This document shows positions 32,256 through 40,041 of a stretch of DNA of 64,000 nt, piece after piece. The number at the start of each line of letters is the position of its first letter. Position 1 is the first letter of the stretch. The position numbers were made by a program, and so were the translations under genes. The notes beneath the pieces are model-generated. The model saw only the letters and a program-made list of their open reading frames with translations. It was not told the DNA's origin and ran no database searches. The DNA is from Pseudosporangium ferrugineum (GTDB lineage: Bacteria; Actinomycetota; Actinomycetes; Mycobacteriales; Micromonosporaceae). Location: positions 186,001 through 250,000 of the forward strand of contig NZ_PVZG01000004.1 in NCBI RefSeq assembly GCF_003002065.1, in the 5' to 3' direction.

Positions 32256-35200
32256 CTAGGGCTTCACCTCCAGGTGGCGCATCGCGCGGGCCACCAGGTC
32301 GGCGCGGTCGGGCGCGGGAAGTTTCTCCAGGCCGAAGCCGAGGTAGAGGGTGTCCGCCGTGGCGACCGCGGCGCCGAAGTCGTAGACCGGGCCGGTGCGG
32401 GTCCAGCCGCCGCGGCCGGGTGGGGAGCCGGGTGGTGGGCCGGCGGTCTCCCAGCCGTCCAGGCCGTCCTCGAACGAGGTGCGGGCGGTCGTGGTGCCGT
32501 CCACGTCGATGCGGACGTCGTCGAGGAACACGCCGAAGCCCTCGGCGCCCCAGTCGGTGGTGGCGGTGAGGGAGATCTCGACGCGCTTCCCGGCGTACGC
32601 GGAAAGGTCCGCCTCGAATTCGCGCCAGCCGCCGCTGTTGCCGGAGGCCGCGTGCCAGTCGCCGGTGCTGCCGTGCGGGGTGCAGTCCTCCGACCAGTAG
32701 TGCGTCATGAACGGGTGCGGGGACAGCCGTTCCCATTCGCAGGCGAGTCCCGTTGCGGAGCCGGTCAGCCCGTTCTCGTCGGGCAGGGTGGTCCAGTCGT
32801 CCGTGCCGGGTTCGTGGGCCTCGACGAACAGGAAGTCGAATTCCGGGTCGGTGTCGAACGACGTCCGGAATCTGAGGTGCGCCGCGGACGCGGCGGTGAG
32901 GTCGATCGTCCGGGTCAGCCGGTGGTACGCCTGGGTCTCGCGGCCGTTGAACACGTACCTGCCGCCGTCGGCCGGCTCGTACGGTCCCGGGCCGTCCTGC
33001 CGCCACTTCATCGCGGCGGTGCCCGCGAACTGCGGGAACTCGGCGGGCGGCAGCTCGGACGACGTGGTGAGGAACGACGCGGTGTGCTGCGGCGGGAGGA
33101 CCTGCGTGGTGAAGCCCGCCAGCGCGCCCTCGGTGCCGGCGAGCTCCGTGCCGCCGAGGCCCTCGACGTAGGCGGCGGCGCCGAGCCAGTACTGCCGGAA
33201 GTCGTCGCCGAGGCGTTCGCAGGGCGCGTCCCCGATGCCGCACTCCCCCGGGCCCTGCGGCTGGTACCAGTAGCCGCCCGAGTCGGCGTTGCCCGCGTAC
33301 TGACCGGCGTGGAGGAGCTTGCCGCCCTCGTTGAGGTAGTCGCGGACGGCCGCCTCCGTCTCGTACGCGGCGCGGGTCGTGTGCCACTCGGACTGACCCG
33401 GCGCGCGCGGCACGACGTCGTCACCGGTCTCCCAGAGCACGGCCCGGTAGTGCGACAGCACGCCGAGCGGGTGCGGCGCCCGGCCGGCGTGGGTGTCGAG
33501 GTCGTAGACGTCCGCGGTGTAGCCGGCGGATCCGAGGGCCGCCACGTGCTCGCCGGCGTACCGGGCGGAGGTGGCGCCGTCGGTGCTCACCGGGTCGATG
33601 CCGGTGACGTCCTCGGCGGCCAGCACCAGTACGTCGCCGCCGACCTGCTCGGCGACGGTGTAGGTGAACGGCTCGCTCGAGCGGCCCCCGGCCGCCGTGA
33701 ACCGGACGGTCACCCGGTCGCCGGGACGTTGCCGGGGCACGGTGCCGCGGAACTCCGCGTAGTACCGGTCGGCGACGCCGCCGTACCGTTCGCCGCCGCG
33801 CCATTCGGAGACTCCGGCCGTACGCTCACGACCGCCGTTGATCCTATAGTGCAGCCGCACGGCGCGCAGCGATCGCTTGGCGGTGACCGCGACCTGCTGG
33901 CTGCTGCCGAAGGAGTCGGTGAACGGGTCCGGCACCAGCTCGCGCGGGCTGCGGCCGACGACCGAGACCGGGTTCGCCGGGTCGGCGGCCGAGCGGGCCA
34001 CCGACAGCGCGAACGGGACGTTCTTGGCGAACTCGGCCTGGATCAGCGCCTCGTCGTCGGGGAAGTCGAACTCGGTGAAGCAGTCCTGCGGCTCCCAGCC
34101 GTCGGCGGGATCCGACGCGGACGCCGTCTGGCACGTCGACATCTCGGGGCTGAAGCCGATGGTGCCGGTCCGCGCCTGGGCGTGCGCGTTGGTGTCGCCG
34201 TTGACGGTGTAGAGCTCGGCGGTGTTGTCCGGGTCGTAGCCGGCGATCGCCGGGTCCGCGTCGTCGCCGGTCATCGCCACGGAGATCTCGTCGTCCGGGT
34301 TGACCGTGCCGGTCTGCCAGCCCGTGCCCCACAGCAGCAGCTCGGCGGCGGAGTGGTAGTTGATCAGGAACTCGAAGCCGACCCGGCGGAACAGCGCGTC
34401 CATCGCCTCGGTCTCCGGTTCGGAGCCGGGCGCCGGGCCGCGGTAGACCTCGGAGGCCGGCTCCGGCGACGAGCCCTCGTTGTCGTAGCCCCACTTCTCG
34501 GCGAAGTTGCGGTTGAGGTCGACGCCGTCGGTGTAGTCGTACCTGCCGTCGCCGTTGTTGTCGCGCATGTTCTTGCGGACGTAGCGGTTCTCCTCGGCGG
34601 CGAACGAGAAGTCGTAGCCGTCGGGGTTGGCCACCGGGAGGAACCACAGCTCGGTGGTGTCGAGCGTACGGGTGATCACGGGGTCGGTGCCGTAGCCGTC
34701 CAGCACGTGGTGCATCAGCCGCCGGGTCATCTCCGGGGTGATCCATTCCCGCGCGTGCTGGCCCCCGAAGTAGAGCACGGCCGGCCGCCGCCCGTCCGGC
34801 ACCGCACGCGCGTTCGCGGTGACCTTCACTGCCTGCAGGGGTACGCCCAGAGTCGTGCCGCCGATCGTCTCCAGCTTCGCCAGGCGCGGGAACCGGGCGG
34901 CCGTGGCGGCCAGCTCCTCGCGCAGGCCGCCGGGGCCACCGTAGGTGCGGAACACCCCCGCCGCCCGGGATCTCGCCCCGGCCGGCCGCACCTTCTGCCG
35001 CAGCGGGAGGCCGGCGGCGATCATCCGTTCCGCCAGCGGCCGGGCGAGAATGACCTGGACCGCGCCCGTGGTGCCGGGCCTCGGCGGCGGCCCGAGGTCC
35101 TCGGGGTCGGCGCCGGACGTACGCAGCCGCTCCCACTGACGGGCGTCCAGGGTGCCGACGTAGACGCCGGGCCCGCCGCCGGCCGGTGGTGCCGCCCCGG

Positions 35201-35276
35201 CCGCCGCCGGCACGAAGGCCAGGGAGGCCGCGGTGAGCAGGAGGGCCGCCGCGTGACGCGTCCATAGTGGTCCCAT
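32256..35276 (-). CDS. Secreted M14 zinc carboxypeptidase, multidomain
   Basis: This 1006-residue secreted protein has a signal peptide (ALLLTAASLAFVPAAAGA) and a prodomain with YVGTLDARQWERLRTSG. The M14 domain follows: zinc ligands in GGQHAREW (H174, E177) and NYHSAAE (H308), and a substrate-binding region RKNMRDNNGDGRYDYTDGVDLNRNF with Arg and Asn-Arg. FSPEMSTC lies near the catalytic-Glu region. About 560 C-terminal residues hold beta-rich domains, including MAM/immune-inhibitor-A-like parts with two FDTDPEFDFLFVE/FEDGLDGWE motifs. This makes it far longer than single-domain carboxypeptidases. ATG 35276 faces the radical SAM gene; the DosR-like box lies 20 bp upstream of this start. Confidence 0.88.
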   Translation of the reverse strand: MGPLWTRHAAALLLTAASLAFVPAAAGAAPPAGGGPGVYVGTLDARQWERLRTSGADPEDLGPPPRPGTTGAVQVILARPLAERMIAAGLPLRQKVRPAGARSRAAGVFRTYGGPGGLREELAATAARFPRLAKLETIGGTTLGVPLQAVKVTANARAVPDGRRPAVLYFGGQHAREWITPEMTRRLMHHVLDGYGTDPVITRTLDTTELWFLPVANPDGYDFSFAAEENRYVRKNMRDNNGDGRYDYTDGVDLNRNFAEKWGYDNEGSSPEPASEVYRGPAPGSEPETEAMDALFRRVGFEFLINYHSAAELLLWGTGWQTGTVNPDDEISVAMTGDDADPAIAGYDPDNTAELYTVNGDTNAHAQARTGTIGFSPEMSTCQTASASDPADGWEPQDCFTEFDFPDDEALIQAEFAKNVPFALSVARSAADPANPVSVVGRSPRELVPDPFTDSFGSSQQVAVTAKRSLRAVRLHYRINGGRERTAGVSEWRGGERYGGVADRYYAEFRGTVPRQRPGDRVTVRFTAAGGRSSEPFTYTVAEQVGGDVLVLAAEDVTGIDPVSTDGATSARYAGEHVAALGSAGYTADVYDLDTHAGRAPHPLGVLSHYRAVLWETGDDVVPRAPGQSEWHTTRAAYETEAAVRDYLNEGGKLLHAGQYAGNADSGGYWYQPQGPGECGIGDAPCERLGDDFRQYWLGAAAYVEGLGGTELAGTEGALAGFTTQVLPPQHTASFLTTSSELPPAEFPQFAGTAAMKWRQDGPGPYEPADGGRYVFNGRETQAYHRLTRTIDLTAASAAHLRFRTSFDTDPEFDFLFVEAHEPGTDDWTTLPDENGLTGSATGLACEWERLSPHPFMTHYWSEDCTPHGSTGDWHAASGNSGGWREFEADLSAYAGKRVEISLTATTDWGAEGFGVFLDDVRIDVDGTTTARTSFEDGLDGWETAGPPPGSPPGRGGWTRTGPVYDFGAAVATADTLYLGFGLEKLPAPDRADLVARAMRHLEVKP

Positions 35277-35295
35277 GGCAGCGATTATCGTCTAT

Positions 35296-35310
35296 GGGAC
35301 CTTCGGCACC
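35296..35310 (+). promoter_or_regulatory. DosR-like box upstream of radical SAM gene
   Basis: GGGACCTTCGGCACC differs from the site at 4049 by one base in the right arm. It lies 59 bp upstream of GTG 35369. An upstream in-frame start at 35267 would put the box inside the coding region, so the box also helps set the start. Confidence 0.6.
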
Positions 35311-35368
35311 CACCCCGGTGCCCTCCGGCCTCTTGCCCGTTGCCTCGCGTCCCCCGGAGGGTGGGTGG

Positions 35369-36559
35369 GTGATCACCTCCGGGGTACGCCCTCTGCGGCA
35401 CTCCGCCGCGGACCGGCCGTTCATCGTCATCTGGGAGGCGACCCAGGCCTGCCCGCTGCAGTGCCACCACTGCCGCGCCTCCGCCCGCCCGCGGCGTGAC
35501 CCGGCCGAGCTGGACACCGGCGAGGCCGTCGCTCTCATGGAGCAGGTGGCCCGGTTCGGCCGTCCGGCGCCGCTGTTCGTCATCACCGGCGGCGACCCGT
35601 TCCAGCGGCCCGACCTGACGACCCTGGTACGCCGCGGCACCGAGCTCGGCCTGGCGGTCTCGGTGTCGCCCTCCGGCACCCCCACGCTCACCCGGGACGC
35701 CCTCGCCGGCCTGCGGGACGCCGGAGCCAGGGCGATCTCGCTGAGCCTCGACGCCGACGGCCCGGCGGCCCACGACGGGTTCCGGGGCGTCGAGGGGGTG
35801 TACGCCCTGACCGTCCGCGCCTGGGACGACGCCCTCGACCTGGGCCTGAAGGTCCAGATCAACACGACCGTCACCCGGCGTACGGTCGACGGGCTGCCGG
35901 GGATCGCCGCCCTGGTGCGCGACCGCGGCGCCCTGCTGTGGAGCGTGTTCTTCCTGGTGCCCACCGGACGCGGGCGCGCGCTGGCGGCCCTCGACGCCGC
36001 CGGCACCGAGGACGTCCTCCACGTCCTCTACGACCTGGGCGAGACTGTGCCGGTCAAGACCACCGAGGCCCACCACTTCCGGCGGGTCTGCGTGCAGCGC
36101 GCGATCCTCGCCCGCCGGGGCGTGCCGGCCGGCGAGGCGCTCGGCCTCGGGCCGCTGTACCGGCGGCTGCGGGCTCGCCTCGACGAGCTGGGCCTGACCT
36201 CCGGGCCGCAGCGGCGCCGGCGGCCACCCCTGCGGGTCAGCGCCGGCAACGGCTTCGTCTTCGTGTCGCACCGCGGACAGGTGCATCCGAGCGGCTTCCT
36301 GCCGCTGCCGGCCGGTGACGTCCGTACGCGGAGCCTGGTCGACATCTACCGCGAGGCACCGCTGTTCACCGCCCTGCGCGACGCCGACCGGCTCCAGGGG
36401 CGGTGCGGCGCCTGCGAATTCCGGACGGTGTGCGGCGGATCGCGCGCCCGGGCGTACGCGGTGACCGGCGACGTGCACGGCGAGGAACCGGCGTGCGGCT
36501 ACCGGCCCGGCTCCTTCCCGTACGCGGACGACCTCGCCGGGGCGCTGGCCGCGACCTGA
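35369..36559 (+). CDS. Radical SAM/SPASM protein (TIGR04053-like)
   Basis: This 396-residue protein has FIVIWEATQACPLQCHHCRASA, with the radical SAM CxxxCxxC cluster (C28, C32, C35). The SAM-binding GGDPFQRPDL and LSLDADGPAAHDGFRG follow. A C-terminal SPASM-type Cys set reads CGACEFRTVCGG ... EEPAC. TIGR04053-type proteins are often annotated as heme- or PqqE-like modification enzymes; the substrate is not assigned. GTG 35369 has GGAGG 8 nt upstream. No precursor-peptide gene was recognised next to it. A DosR-like box 59 bp upstream argues for expression in low oxygen, consistent with oxygen-sensitive clusters. Confidence 0.85.
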   Translation: MITSGVRPLRHSAADRPFIVIWEATQACPLQCHHCRASARPRRDPAELDTGEAVALMEQVARFGRPAPLFVITGGDPFQRPDLTTLVRRGTELGLAVSVSPSGTPTLTRDALAGLRDAGARAISLSLDADGPAAHDGFRGVEGVYALTVRAWDDALDLGLKVQINTTVTRRTVDGLPGIAALVRDRGALLWSVFFLVPTGRGRALAALDAAGTEDVLHVLYDLGETVPVKTTEAHHFRRVCVQRAILARRGVPAGEALGLGPLYRRLRARLDELGLTSGPQRRRRPPLRVSAGNGFVFVSHRGQVHPSGFLPLPAGDVRTRSLVDIYREAPLFTALRDADRLQGRCGACEFRTVCGGSRARAYAVTGDVHGEEPACGYRPGSFPYADDLAGALAAT

Positions 36560-36569
36560 GGCCCAGGAC

Positions 36570-36584
36570 GGGACTTGGTGCCCT
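36570..36584 (+). promoter_or_regulatory. DosR-like box upstream of small membrane protein
   Basis: GGGACTTGGTGCCCT keeps GGGACTT and the terminal GCCCT arm. It lies 37 bp upstream of ATG 36621 and 11 bp after the radical SAM stop. Confidence 0.6.
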
Positions 36585-36620
36585 GCCGCAACACCGTCCG
36601 GGTACGCCACGCTGGCGTGC

Positions 36621-37097
36621 ATGATCGCGATTCTTCTGGGCCTGACCGCGGTGGTCCTCCTCGTCGCCGGCCCCACCATGATCGTGCAGGGGCTGGTGGG
36701 CCGCAGGAGCGTCACCCGCGAGCTGACGCACCAGCGGATCACCTTCCCGGCCGGCGACGGCCTGCCCGCCGGCCTGAGCCGCTACGCGGGGACGGCGGTG
36801 CACACGGGCACGCAGGCGCGGGCGTACGCCGACCTCATCGGCGCGCACGTCACCGCGGCGACCGGCGGCCGCACCTATTCCGAGATCGCCGACGAGTGGC
36901 TGGCCGGCGGGCGGGCCGACGACCGGCTGGCCCGGCTGCGCGAGACCGCGTTCATGGGGCAGAGCCTGCGCGGGGCGCTGCTCGGGGCGTACCAGGCGTG
37001 GCAGGTCACCGTGCTCGTGCTCGCGGTCGGTGGCGTGTTCACCGCGATGGGGGCGGCGTTCCTGGCCCTGGCCGTCGGGTCAGCGGGCGGCGGTTGA
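36621..37097 (+). CDS. Small membrane protein of unknown function
   Basis: This 158-residue protein has an N-terminal hydrophobic helix (IAILLGLTAVVLLVAGPTMIVQGLV). A cytoplasmic or periplasmic region follows with RITFPAGDGLPAGLSRYAGTAVHTGTQARAYADLIGAHV and RTYSEIADEWLAGG. A second helix lies near the C-terminus (VTVLVLAVGGVFTAMGAAFLALAV). I know no function for this family. The DosR-like box ahead of it and the neighbouring radical SAM and Feo genes suggest a hypoxia-linked role. Its last 18 nt overlap the end of the convergent NifU-domain gene. Confidence 0.7.
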   Translation: MIAILLGLTAVVLLVAGPTMIVQGLVGRRSVTRELTHQRITFPAGDGLPAGLSRYAGTAVHTGTQARAYADLIGAHVTAATGGRTYSEIADEWLAGGRADDRLARLRETAFMGQSLRGALLGAYQAWQVTVLVLAVGGVFTAMGAAFLALAVGSAGGG

Positions 37098-37619
37098 GGC
37101 GTCGACGACCGCGCGCAGGGCGGGGCACCGGCGGCGGAGCTCGCGTTCGAGGCGCTGGTGCAGCGTGACGCGGGCGGCGGGACAGCCGTGGCAGGCTCCG
37201 GTGAGGCGGACGGTCACCACGCCGTCGTGCACTTCGAGCAGGTGGATGCGACCGCCGTGGGACCGCGCGAACTGCCCGGCCGCTCCGTCGAGGAGCTCCT
37301 GGACCAGGGTCCGCAGCACGGTGTCGGTCCCGCCGGCGTCCTCCGCCGCGACCCAGCCGCCGGGATCGCCGAGAGCCGCGTGCAGCGCGGTGCGGACTCG
37401 CGGCCCCTCGGCGGCCCAGCCGCGACCCGGGCCGAGGCGGGTGACGACCGCGGCGGGTTCCGCCTCCACCCCGGCGAGGGTGCCGTCGCCCAGCAGCGCC
37501 GCGAGCGGGGCGGGAACCTCGGCGAGGCGGCCCGTGACGGTCAGCAGGCCGGCCGGCACCATCCAGCGCAACCGGTCCGGGGCGCCCGGACACGGCTGAG
37601 GGTGCAGGGGAACGGTCAC
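37080..37619 (-). CDS. NifU C-terminal-domain protein (Fe-S scaffold)
   Basis: This 179-residue protein has an N-terminal domain without clear motifs. A C-terminal NifU domain (residues about 105-175) contains LVQELLDGAAGQFARSHGGRIHLLEVHDGVVTVRLTGACHGCPAARVTLHQRLERELRRR with the CxxC pair ACHGCP. NifU-like domains carry or transfer [4Fe-4S] clusters. It starts 4 nt after the FeoB stop, so it is the third gene of a feoA-feoB-nifU unit. Here it could load iron arriving through FeoB, or take the place of the FeoC accessory protein; that is inference. Confidence 0.8.
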   Translation of the reverse strand: MTVPLHPQPCPGAPDRLRWMVPAGLLTVTGRLAEVPAPLAALLGDGTLAGVEAEPAAVVTRLGPGRGWAAEGPRVRTALHAALGDPGGWVAAEDAGGTDTVLRTLVQELLDGAAGQFARSHGGRIHLLEVHDGVVTVRLTGACHGCPAARVTLHQRLERELRRRCPALRAVVDASTAAR

Positions 37620-37623
37620 CGCC

Positions 37624-39603
37624 CTACCCCGTCAGCAGGCCGGTGAGGGTCCGGGCGAGGTACGCCATCACCCACGCCGTCGCGGTGAGATAGCCGAACG
37701 CGACCGCCGGCCACGCCCAGGTGCCGGTCTCCCGGCGCAGGACCCCGACGGTGGCCATGCACTGCAGGGCGTACGCGAAGTAGACGAGCAGCGCGGCGAT
37801 CGTGGGCGCGGTGAACACCCGCTCGCCGGCGTGCGGGCCGTCCTGGTAGGTCATGTCCCGCAACGCCGCACCCGGGTCCTCGGCGTCCTCGGCGGCGGCG
37901 ACCTGGCCGAGGGTGGCGACGAACGTCTCCCGCGCCGACTGCGCCGACAGGACCCCGACGTTGATGCGCCAGTCGAAGCCCAGCGGCCCGTACACGGGCA
38001 CCACCAGCCGGCCGAGACCGGCCGCGTAGCTGTGGTCGGCGGTGTACGCCGACACCGCCGCCGGGTCGCGGGCATCGACGCCGGCCGCGGCCAGCTCGCC
38101 CGGGGAGTGCAGCGGCAGGTTCAGCAGGAGCCACAGCGCGACCGACGTGGCGACGATGATCGTGGAACACTTCCGCAGGAACGAGGAGGCGGAACCCCAC
38201 ACGGCGATCAGCACGGACCGGGCCGTGGGCAGCCGGTACGGCGGCATCTCCAGGTAGAACGGCACGGGCGTGCCGCGGCGGTCGCCGAGCTTCTTGAACG
38301 CGCCCGCGGCCAGCATCGCCGAGACCGCGCCGAGCACGTACAGGCCGAACATGACCAGTCCCTGCGCCCCGAACGGCCCGACCCGGGCCGACCTGTCGAC
38401 CAGCAGCCCGATCAGCAGGACGTAGACCGGCAGCCGCGCCGAGCACGTGATCAGCGGCGCGGCCATCATGGTGGCGATCCGGTCCCGGGCCGACGGCAGG
38501 GTACGGGTGGCCATGATCCCGGGGATCGCGCAGGCGAACGACGACAGCAGCGCGACGAAGGCGCGGCCCTCCAGCCCGGCGCGGGCCATCACCCGATCCA
38601 TCAGGAACGCCGCGCGGGACATGTAGCCCACGCCCTCGAGCAGGGAGACCAGCAGGAACAGCAGCATGATCTGCGGCACGAAGACCAGGACGCCGCCCAC
38701 CCCGCCGATCAGCGCGTCGCCGAGCAGCGAGGACAGCCACCGGTTCCCGACGTGCCCGGACACCAGCGCCGCCAGCCGCCCGAAACCCGCCTCCACCACG
38801 TCCTGCAACGGCGCCGCCAGGGTGAACAGCGTCTGGAAGAACAGCACCATCACCGCGAAGAAGGCCAGCGTGCCCCAGACCGGGTGCAGCAGCACGGCGT
38901 CGACGCGCCGCGTCACCCGGTGGTCGCCGGGGGCGCGGTAACCGGCGTGGGCCAGGACCGACTCCACCCACGCGTCGCGCTCGGCGGGATCGGACGGGGG
39001 CGCCAGCACCGGCGCCGGCCACGCGTGCCGGTCGCTCAGGGCCTCGCGCAGCCGGGCGAGGCCGTAGCCGCCTCCCGGCGTACGCGGCCGGGTCCGGGCG
39101 GCGCGGTGGGCGACCACGGGGAGCACCGGCACGCCGAGCGCCCGGCCGAGGGCGTCGCCGTCGAGGGCGCCCTGGCGGCGGGCCAGTTCGTCGGTGAAGG
39201 TGACGATCACGCACGTCGGCAGGCCGCGGGCGAGGACCTGCGCGACCAGCCCGAGCGACCGGCGCAGGGTGGTGGCGTCGACCACCACCAGCAGCGCGTC
39301 GGGGCGGTCCACCCCGTCGAGGCGGCCGTCGAGGACGTCGACCAGGATCCGCTCGTCGGGGCTGACCGGCTCCAGCCCGTACGTGCCGGGCAGGTCCTCG
39401 ACGACGAAGCGGTCCGCTCCCACCCGGCAGGTGCCCACGAACCGGGCCACCGTCACCCCGGGGTAGTTCCCGGTCCGGCCGCGCAGCCCGGTCAGCGCGT
39501 TGAAGACGCTGGTCTTGCCCGCGTTGGGGGCACCGATCAGGGCGACGCGGGTCGTCGCGGCGACGACGACGGCCCCGCCGCGGTCGTGACACCCGGTGGT
39601 CAC
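37624..39603 (-). CDS. feoB: Ferrous iron transporter FeoB
   Basis: This 659-residue protein starts with a GTPase domain: G1 GAPNAGKTS, G2 GNYPGVTVAR, G3 DLPGTY, G4-like region FTDEL. A membrane domain with paired Gate motifs follows, showing FVPQIMLLFLLVSLLEGVGYMSRAAF and the conserved Cys region SSFACAIPGIMATR, then LITCSARLPVY. It imports Fe(II). The G4 sequence FTDEL deviates from the usual NxxD, so nucleotide specificity may differ. GTG 39603 overlaps the FeoA stop by 4 nt. The DosR-like box before feoA suggests induction when iron is ferrous, that is, at low oxygen. Confidence 0.93.
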   Translation of the reverse strand: MTTGCHDRGGAVVVAATTRVALIGAPNAGKTSVFNALTGLRGRTGNYPGVTVARFVGTCRVGADRFVVEDLPGTYGLEPVSPDERILVDVLDGRLDGVDRPDALLVVVDATTLRRSLGLVAQVLARGLPTCVIVTFTDELARRQGALDGDALGRALGVPVLPVVAHRAARTRPRTPGGGYGLARLREALSDRHAWPAPVLAPPSDPAERDAWVESVLAHAGYRAPGDHRVTRRVDAVLLHPVWGTLAFFAVMVLFFQTLFTLAAPLQDVVEAGFGRLAALVSGHVGNRWLSSLLGDALIGGVGGVLVFVPQIMLLFLLVSLLEGVGYMSRAAFLMDRVMARAGLEGRAFVALLSSFACAIPGIMATRTLPSARDRIATMMAAPLITCSARLPVYVLLIGLLVDRSARVGPFGAQGLVMFGLYVLGAVSAMLAAGAFKKLGDRRGTPVPFYLEMPPYRLPTARSVLIAVWGSASSFLRKCSTIIVATSVALWLLLNLPLHSPGELAAAGVDARDPAAVSAYTADHSYAAGLGRLVVPVYGPLGFDWRINVGVLSAQSARETFVATLGQVAAAEDAEDPGAALRDMTYQDGPHAGERVFTAPTIAALLVYFAYALQCMATVGVLRRETGTWAWPAVAFGYLTATAWVMAYLARTLTGLLTG

Positions 39604-39869
39604 CGGTCCGCCTCGACGTGCACGCAGGCCGCCTGGGCCCGGCGCAGGCACAGCTCGTAGTCCTTCACCCGGTAGATCACCGGATCGCGGAGCGGCGCCC
39701 GGCGTACCACCTCCACCACGCTGCCCGCGGTGAACCCCAGATCGGCCAGCCGGGTCGCGACCGACGGCACCGGCGCGACGACCCGGACGACCGTCGCCCG
39801 CGCCCCCGGCGGCAGCTCGGCAAGGGTACGCACGGCGTCGGCGCGCGAGACCCCGGCACGCAACCCCAT
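39600..39869 (-). CDS. feoA: FeoA family ferrous iron transport accessory protein
   Basis: This 89-residue SH3-like FeoA protein carries LAELPPGARATVVRVV, VATRLADLGFTAGSVVEVVRRAPLRDPVIYRVKDYELCLRRAQAACVHV. The 'LGFTxGxxVxVxRxAPLxDP' run is the FeoA signature, and it acts with FeoB. I prefer ATG 39869; a GTG at 39893 would extend it by 8 residues. A DosR-like box lies 36 bp upstream. Confidence 0.9.
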   Translation of the reverse strand: MGLRAGVSRADAVRTLAELPPGARATVVRVVAPVPSVATRLADLGFTAGSVVEVVRRAPLRDPVIYRVKDYELCLRRAQAACVHVEADR

Positions 39870-39904
39870 GCCGCCGAGCGTAGGGCGGCACAACGGCCGC
39901 GATC

Positions 39905-39920
39905 AGGGCCCAAGGTCCCG
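39905..39920 (-). promoter_or_regulatory. DosR-like box upstream of feoAB-nifU
   Basis: Read on the minus strand it is CGGGACCTTGGGCCCT, one of the best matches in the window. It lies 36 bp upstream of feoA. It is separated by only 14 bp from the oppositely oriented site at 39935. Confidence 0.65.
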
Positions 39921-39934
39921 TCCGTACCATCGAC

Positions 39935-39949
39935 GGGACCTATGGCTCT
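39935..39949 (+). promoter_or_regulatory. DosR-like box upstream of NMO-like gene
   Basis: GGGACCTATGGCTCT, followed by GGCC, closely matches the 4970 site. It lies 93 bp upstream of ATG 40042 and, with 39905, forms a divergent operator pair. Confidence 0.6.
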
Positions 39950-40041
39950 GGCCCTGCCACCCGGCCTGTCCGCAGGCTCCGGACAGCCTCGGCGGAGCGC
40001 GGGAGAGACCCGCGCCGCCGGGCGGGGACGGGAGAACGAGG

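Noticed and set aside
32274..35267. A 997-codon plus-strand open frame opposite the carboxypeptidase
   Set aside because: It mirrors the M14 gene on the other strand, is rich in Arg/Gly/Val, has no domain, and its antisense partner has clear M14 motifs and a signal peptide.
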